Of a stretch of 64,000 bases of DNA, positions 59,507-64,000 are shown piece by piece (position 1 is the first letter of the stretch; each line of letters starts with the position of its first letter). The position numbers and the translations under genes were made by a program. The stretch lies in assembly GCA_032717465.1 (NCBI GenBank), contig CM064666.1:6284028-6348027 (forward strand), written 5' to 3'. Under the pieces are notes generated by a model. That model was not told the DNA's origin and ran no database searches. It saw only the letters and a list, made by a program, of their open reading frames with translations. Origin of the DNA: Coenobita brevimanus. Lineage: Eukaryota > Arthropoda > Malacostraca > Decapoda > Coenobitidae.

Positions 59507-60180
59507 TTACCATATCCACATTTTTTGGTCTACCACACTTCCTCCCACCTTCAAACTCGCTCAGCTATACCCTTTTAACCACTCAAATCACACCCATTCT
59601 CTCAGCATGATTATACTATCTAAATTCACTCTTTGTCGCTGGTGTCCCCAGACTCCCGTATTCAGCATATTTCACAAACTTGTACCTTATCCACTCTCTC
59701 CAATTTCCACACACATTCCTCAACAGGCCCATTTCCACGTCTCATAATTTCTTTAATTTTCATGCCACATCATAGTTTACAGCCTGATGTTAGGGTAGGC
59801 ACTAACACTTCTTACAAGCCTCTCGCAGACGCCACGGTCAGATCGTTGTCCCTTATCAACGCCATGATCACACCAACCAATTTCCTTCCTTGTGTAATTC
59901 TTTATACACTTCCTGTGCACATTTTACCTGTTTTCTCTAACCACACAAAAGTACTAAAACTCTCCTTGTAGCATTTCACTGGAAGTCACCTCCCTCAACA
60001 ACAATAACTTCACTCATTGTTGCATATTATACTTTCAAGGCATCATGCTCATACTGTAGACATCTGCAATCCTCCCCGTCAGGCTAAAAGCTCTTTTCTG
60101 CTGTATGCAAGCAGCACTGCATCATATGCATACATTAGATGAGATACTTCAATTTTACCATTCATTACTAACCCTATCCA

Positions 60181-60185
<5 letters not shown>
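59040..60185 (-). pseudogene. F1-like LINE, degraded RT C-terminus and 3' tail
   Basis: Minus strand, from about 60180 down: MYAYDAVLLAYSRKELLA is the YADDAVLLA box with the first Asp read as Tyr. Further on are MMWHENEE (compare TMMWHENEKSRVRAVEMGLL of F1), NGPVEECVWKLE and other scraps aligned to F1 in several frames. A (CT)n-(CA)n tract at 59395-59504 interrupts it. The 3' end GGGATGATGATGGTGACGAT then ATTTTTTTA corresponds to the (GAT)n end of F1. It is more diverged than the 39672-40415 copy. Confidence 0.75.
59395..59504. repeat. (CT)n and (CA)n compound repeat
   Basis: CT/CCCTCT units at 59395-59454, then (CA)25 at 59455-59504, inside the F1-like copy. Confidence 0.96.
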
Positions 60186-60186
<1 letters not shown>

Positions 60187-60234
<48 letters not shown>

Positions 60235-60248
60235 AATATGTATATAAC

Positions 60249-60306
<58 letters not shown>
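60187..60306. repeat. (TA)n microsatellite, interrupted
   Basis: TA tract with several ATATTATAT and ACATAT interruptions, lying between the F1-like copy and the F2 tail. Confidence 0.96.
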
Positions 60307-60309
<3 letters not shown>

Positions 60310-60950
60310 ATTGCCAGACGCCTCAATCCCGTTTGGGGTGGCCACAAACAAATCGCCTCCAAGTCGCCCTGTCCCCCGCCATTTCACTGCCCTGCTCCCA
60401 ACTCACACCCCCCTCTCTCATATACCTCTCCACCCCATCCCTCCATCTCATCCTCGGTCTCCCCCTCCCTCTTCCACCCTCCACCTCACTCACATACACT
60501 CTCTTCGTCAGTCTTTCACCCTCCATCCTCTCCACATGGCCAAACCACCTCAGTGTGTTCCTCACAACGCTTCCTATCACATCCACATCAACACCACAAC
60601 GCTCCTTTATATCCTCATTCGTCAGCCTGTCTCTCCACGTGACTCCACAGGCTCCTCTTAAATAACTCATTTCCACTGCTCTCACTCTTGACTTGTGTCC
60701 TTCCAACAGTGTCCAAGCTTCACTTCCGTACGTTAGAGTTGGTATCACAATACTGTCATGTAGTAACTTTTTTACTTCCATGCTCACTTCCCTGTTTCTT
60801 ATCACTGCTTTCAAGGAACCAGCACCCAACACTATCCTTCTTACCTTTTTCTGTATCACGTCCAGCTTCGTCAAGTCATTTATCATTTATGCCATCGTTT
60901 CTAATCAATACAAAACTCCAGGCACTGCCTTTCCCCTTCATACACTTAAA

Positions 60951-61264
60951 CAGTGGCGTACCCAGAAAGTTGAAAAGGCGTGGGGGGGCTTTTTTTTCCT
61001 TTTAACTGTGCAGCCCTTGACTTTGGCAAGTGCAGCGAGCCCGTACTGCCTGGGGGGTTTGGGGGGCACTGTAAGGCCCGAGACATTTGAGGCCATAAGG
61101 AATAGGTATACGACATAAATATAAAATATTCTTAAGTAATTTTTAAGTACTCTGTGCCACTGAATTATGAATCAGTCTCTCCAGCAACCATATACGGTAC
61201 TACTAAAATTCAAACGCTCACATTACGATCAAACAACATTACAACTGTAATAAAATAATAAAGA

Positions 61265-61353
<89 letters not shown>

Positions 61354-61399
61354 AAAGGGGAGGCCATGGCCACATCCCCCCCCCCTCGGTACGCCACTG
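60951..61399. mobile_element. hAT-type MITE inserted in F2 LINE
   Basis: Ends CAGTGGCGTACC (60951-60962) and GGTACGCCACTG (61388-61399) are perfect 12-base terminal inverted repeats starting CAGTGGCG, typical of hAT elements. Flanks CACTTAAA (60943-60950) and CACTTAAC (61400-61407) are an 8-base target duplication with one mismatch, the length hAT transposases make. The interior has no coding capacity and includes a (TA)n tract of about 83 bases (61269-61351) that may have grown after insertion. Joining the flanks restores the F2 reading frame. Confidence 0.95.
61269..61351. repeat. (TA)n microsatellite inside the MITE
   Basis: About 41 TA units. Confidence 0.98.
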
Positions 61400-62741
61400 C
61401 ACTTAACATACACTTTGCCACACTTCCCAGTCTCTTCACCCATTGATTTGCTCCAGATATTCTATCATTCTTTGACCTCTTATATTCCTTTTCATCCACG
61501 ATCATCCCTCGGTACCTAGCTATTGTTATTGTTCTCTCAATACTTTCTTCAACCAGCATTCACTTCTTCCTACTTCACGAACCTCACCATTCACCACAAA
61601 CACATAACCGTTTTCACTACCAAATCTCACATTCAGCTTCTTACAATACTCCGTCACTATATCTATCATCGTCAGCGAATTTTCATTACTCTCTCTCAGG
61701 ATCACCACATCATCTTGATACATCAAAATATTCAAGAGCTCATCTCAATTATGTATCCCTAATCTAAACTTCTTTACTCTTACTTCAAGTTCTTCTGTAT
61801 ACGCACCAAACAATTGTTGTGATAACACACAGCCTTGCCTCACACCTGTTTTACTCTCCATCTATCCTATCTCCGTATCACGCAGATTATACCCTACCCT
61901 AGTGTTCTCATACAAATTCTCAAGTAGGTTGATGAGCATCTTACCCGTATTCCCTCTAGGACCCTGCCTAGCTTGTACCTATTCACCCTGTCATACGGTT
62001 TCTCGATATCTACAAAAGCCCAATATGCCTTCCTTCCATCATTACCCATTTCCTCGATCCCATCTCTCACAACATTCATATTATTCTCCCCTCTTCTGTC
62101 CATTCTAAAACAGTCTGCTCTTCACCCAACACTTTTCCTCTCTAAAATCTCTCTCAGTCTCTCACTCAGTGTTCCACAAATGTCTTGGATATTATATCCA
62201 TCAGCGTTATTGACCTGGAGTTTTAAGCTCTTTCTTGCTCTTATGCCATCCCTTGTGCAACAGAGTTACTGTGCTTTCGTTACATTTACTCAGCACGCTT
62301 TCCTTGTCCATAATTCTCTTGAACAACACATACAAACCCTCTATCACTCCCTCACCCCCCCTCTCCATACTAATGATAAGGAATTCCGTCTCTACCTGCC
62401 AATTACCCTAGCTTCAACTTCATCACATAATTCCTTATTTCTCCTCTACTTATTTTCTCATCCATGTCCTCATTCTTCCTCCTTTATATCTCAGATACTT
62501 CCTCACCCCTGTCGTCCATTTCATTCAGATCCTCAATTTCCTTCCAGAATTTTCATATTACATTCACCTTTTCCCTGGTTTCTCTCATCATATTTCCCCC
62601 TACTACTAGTTCATCTACTCTCACTTGTTCATTCCTGCCCTCTTCCCTCAGGAAATCATACCATTCTCTACTCCCTTCCTCTCTTTTATCACGGAGTCCT
62701 CCTCTATTTCTTTTTCGGCTTCAGTTCCGACTTTCTTGATT

Positions 62742-64000
62742 AGTTTCTGGAACGGAATTAGAGTCTGCTATGTTAACGCACGTAGTCTACGTAACAAGTT
62801 TGAGGATTTAGAATCTCTAATTTACCTAGAAAATTATGACATCGTTGGCATCACAGAGTCCTGGATTAACACATCTGACCGTGACTTTCTAGCGGAATAC
62901 TCATTAACAGGGTACAATATTTTCAGCTGTGAGCGACCACATCGAGCTGGTGGCGGTGTTTTACTATATGTGAAAACTAGTCTCCATCCCCTTGTGCTAT
63001 CCAAACCCAGTATTACCAACATAGATGAGGTCACATCAGGTGTGGTTGGGAAAACGTGTCCTCACCCTGCATATAAGCAGCTTCTCAGCATTTGTATGTA
63101 CCACTCTTGGTCTCTAGATCCACTGAAGAGGGCGACAGCTGTCGCCGAAACTGTTTGGAATACATCTTTTTTCGTCTGCCAGTGTGGGTTTTTGTATCCT
63201 ATAGATGCCAGTTATGTTCAGCTAAGTATTAATTCACACAAAATAAATATATGTCTCATCTATCGTCCTCCAGCACAGTCAACTGAGACAGATGAAAAAC
63301 TTTATGATCAAACTGCGGAAATTTGTTGTCAAGAGGATAGCGTAATTTTTGGAGACTTTAATCTACCGGTAACAAAGTGGGGTGAACCACTGACGGCACA
63401 CTCAGGACAAGAGCTTTATACGAATCTTCAAGAAAGCCCCGTTTCCCAACACGTAGAATACCCAACGAGAGGAAACAATATCCTAGACATCATCTTGACT
63501 ACAAATGATAACCTAGTCAACAACGTTGAAACAGGACCTGAGTTTAGTTCCAGTGATCATCGAATTATACAGTTTAATATTACTATTGAAAAAGTAAAAG
63601 AAACGGAGAGCAAAGAAAAGGTCCCAGATTATCGCAGAGCTAATTTCAGCAGGCTCAGAGCGCTACTTGCAACTGCGGATTGGAATCAAATGTCTGAAAC
63701 CGATGACATAAACCAAGCATGGGAAATATTCATCAAAAAATTTACTGAAGTGGTAAAGTCATGTGTGCCACTACGAAGTAGACGTCCAGCTGGAAATAGT
63801 AAACCAAAGTGGTGGTCCAGTGAAATTAAAAGTAATTTAATAGCCAAAAAACAGGCATACCATAAATATAAAGCTACACAAAATAATGATGATAAATTAC
63901 AGTACGATAATCTACGCCGCACATCGAAAAGACTTATAAAACAAAGCAAAAGAGCACTGGAGATCCACATTGCTAATACGTGCAAATCAAATCCTAAAGA
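62742..64000 (+). CDS. CR1-type LINE endonuclease ORF, runs off the window
   Basis: A single uninterrupted plus-strand frame of about 420 codons reaching the window end. Endonuclease motifs are all present: VCYVNARSLRNKFEDLESL, DIVGITESWIN (catalytic Glu), ERPHRAGGGVLLYVKTSL, INICLIYRPP, SVIFGDFNLPVTKW (Asp and Asn), NNILDIILTTND and FSSSDHRIIQFNI (final Asp-His). These define an APE-like EEP nuclease that nicks target DNA. Then follows the linker RRANFSRLRALLATADWNQM, RSRRPAGNSKPKWWSSEIKS and KQAYHKYKATQNN, which precedes the RT in CR1-type ORF2; the RT must lie beyond 64000. A 180-base in-frame insertion (63028-63207) adds 60 residues between NID and ASYVQLSIN. The start is uncertain: the frame is open upstream into unrelated LINE sequence and has no clear initiator Met before the domain, so the copy may be 5'-truncated. 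Confidence 0.88.
63028..63207 (+). mobile_element. In-frame short insertion with 7-base target duplication
   Basis: ATAGATG occurs at 63021-63027 and again at 63201-63207. Removing the interval between restores SITNIDASYVQLSINSHK, the expected endonuclease sequence. The 173-base insert plus the duplicated 7 bases make 180 bases, a multiple of three, and the insert has no stop in this frame. It carries the hammerhead-like motif at 63119-63159, so it is probably a fragment of a PLE end or a small hammerhead-bearing retroelement. Confidence 0.8.
63119..63159 (+). ncRNA. Hammerhead-ribozyme-like motif within the insertion
   Basis: Stem I strand TCCA (63119-63122), core CTGAAGA (63123-63129), one extra G, then stem II GGCGACAG/CTGTCGCC (63131-63146, perfect eight pairs with no loop bases), GAAA (63147-63150), C-T-G as an almost absent stem III, TT, and the stem I partner TGGA (63156-63159). 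It has the same layout as the motif at 52476-52520, including the single extra base between core and stem II. The loopless stem II and four-pair stem I mean it would need dimerisation or breathing to fold as drawn. Confidence 0.4.

Larger units (their letters stand above)
60307..62740 (-). pseudogene. F2 LINE, minus strand, split by a hAT-type MITE
   Basis: The best part is the open frame 60886-60323 (187 codons): [120 protein letters not shown] and RGRPRMRWRDGVERYMREGG, ending FVCGHPKRD. The 3' tail GGCCACCCCAAACGGGATTG then AGGCGTCTGGCAATAGATAT follows. Upstream, beyond the MITE at 60951-61399, the same protein continues in pieces: ITIARYRGMIVDEKEYKRSK, LMYQDDVVILRESNEN (YADD box with the Ala read as Gln), KKLNVRFGSENGYV and, near 62030, YWAFVDIEKPYDRVNRYKLG (motif A). 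Further upstream the RT is badly worn. No endonuclease recognised. Confidence 0.88.

Noticed and set aside
61973..62743. 256-codon plus-strand frame
   Set aside because: It is the antisense of a worn F2 RT on the minus strand; its Ser/Leu/Pro bias reflects pyrimidine-rich antisense sequence.

Overview
This is eukaryotic, repeat-saturated intergenic DNA. I find no intact host protein-coding gene, and no real tRNA or rRNA gene. The mix of long (TA)n, (GA)n, (CA)n and (GT)n tracts, CR1/Jockey-type and RTE non-LTR elements, Penelope-like elements (PLEs), tRNA- and 5S-derived SINEs and a Ty3/Gypsy element suggests an arthropod, most likely a decapod crustacean. That assignment is inference from repeat style; no host gene is present to confirm it.

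Layout. 1-10 kb: microsatellites, a 5S-derived SINE (3.1 kb), two opposed 3' ends of one CR1-like LINE (4.8 and 7.2 kb), a LINE tail ending in (GAT)n (5.6 kb) and degenerate tandem arrays (6.1-6.9 kb). 10.2-13.0 kb: a CR1/Jockey-type endonuclease-RT pseudogene, minus strand, broken only by in-frame stops. 13-21 kb: simple repeats, a 41-bp minisatellite (16.0-16.3 kb), a GC-rich block (16.4-17.8 kb), a hAT-like terminus (18.6 kb) and a deleted mariner (21.1-21.7 kb). 21.9-30.2 kb: a decayed Ty3/Gypsy element with both LTRs whose pol order is protease-integrase-RT-RNase H, the arrangement known for Gmr1-like elements. 30-39 kb: mostly anonymous DNA with GA-rich blocks, two hairpin-ended repeats, a piggyBac-type non-autonomous element with TTAA duplications (34.5-35.3 kb) and SINE fragments.

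39.7-52.5 kb is a dense nest: two related LINE families called F1 and F2 here, an inverted duplication around (TA)n, a Jockey-like LINE (A) split by a CR1/Jockey-type LINE (B), an RTE element, and a PLE carrying a SINE-in-SINE insertion plus a second SINE with an 11-bp target duplication, followed by a hammerhead-like RNA motif. 54-64 kb: a third CR1-like 3' end, a second PLE with a GIY-YIG domain, a MULE relic, an F1-like and an F2 LINE (the latter split by a hAT-type MITE), and the open reading frame of a CR1-type endonuclease that runs off the window and contains an in-frame 180-base insertion with a second hammerhead-like motif.

How the parts relate: the F2 LINE and at least two unrelated-headed SINEs share one 3' tail, so F2 is the likely driver of those SINEs. 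Many element ends coincide with (TA)n tracts. Everything coding here belongs to mobile elements, nearly all inactivated. All similarity statements are by eye.
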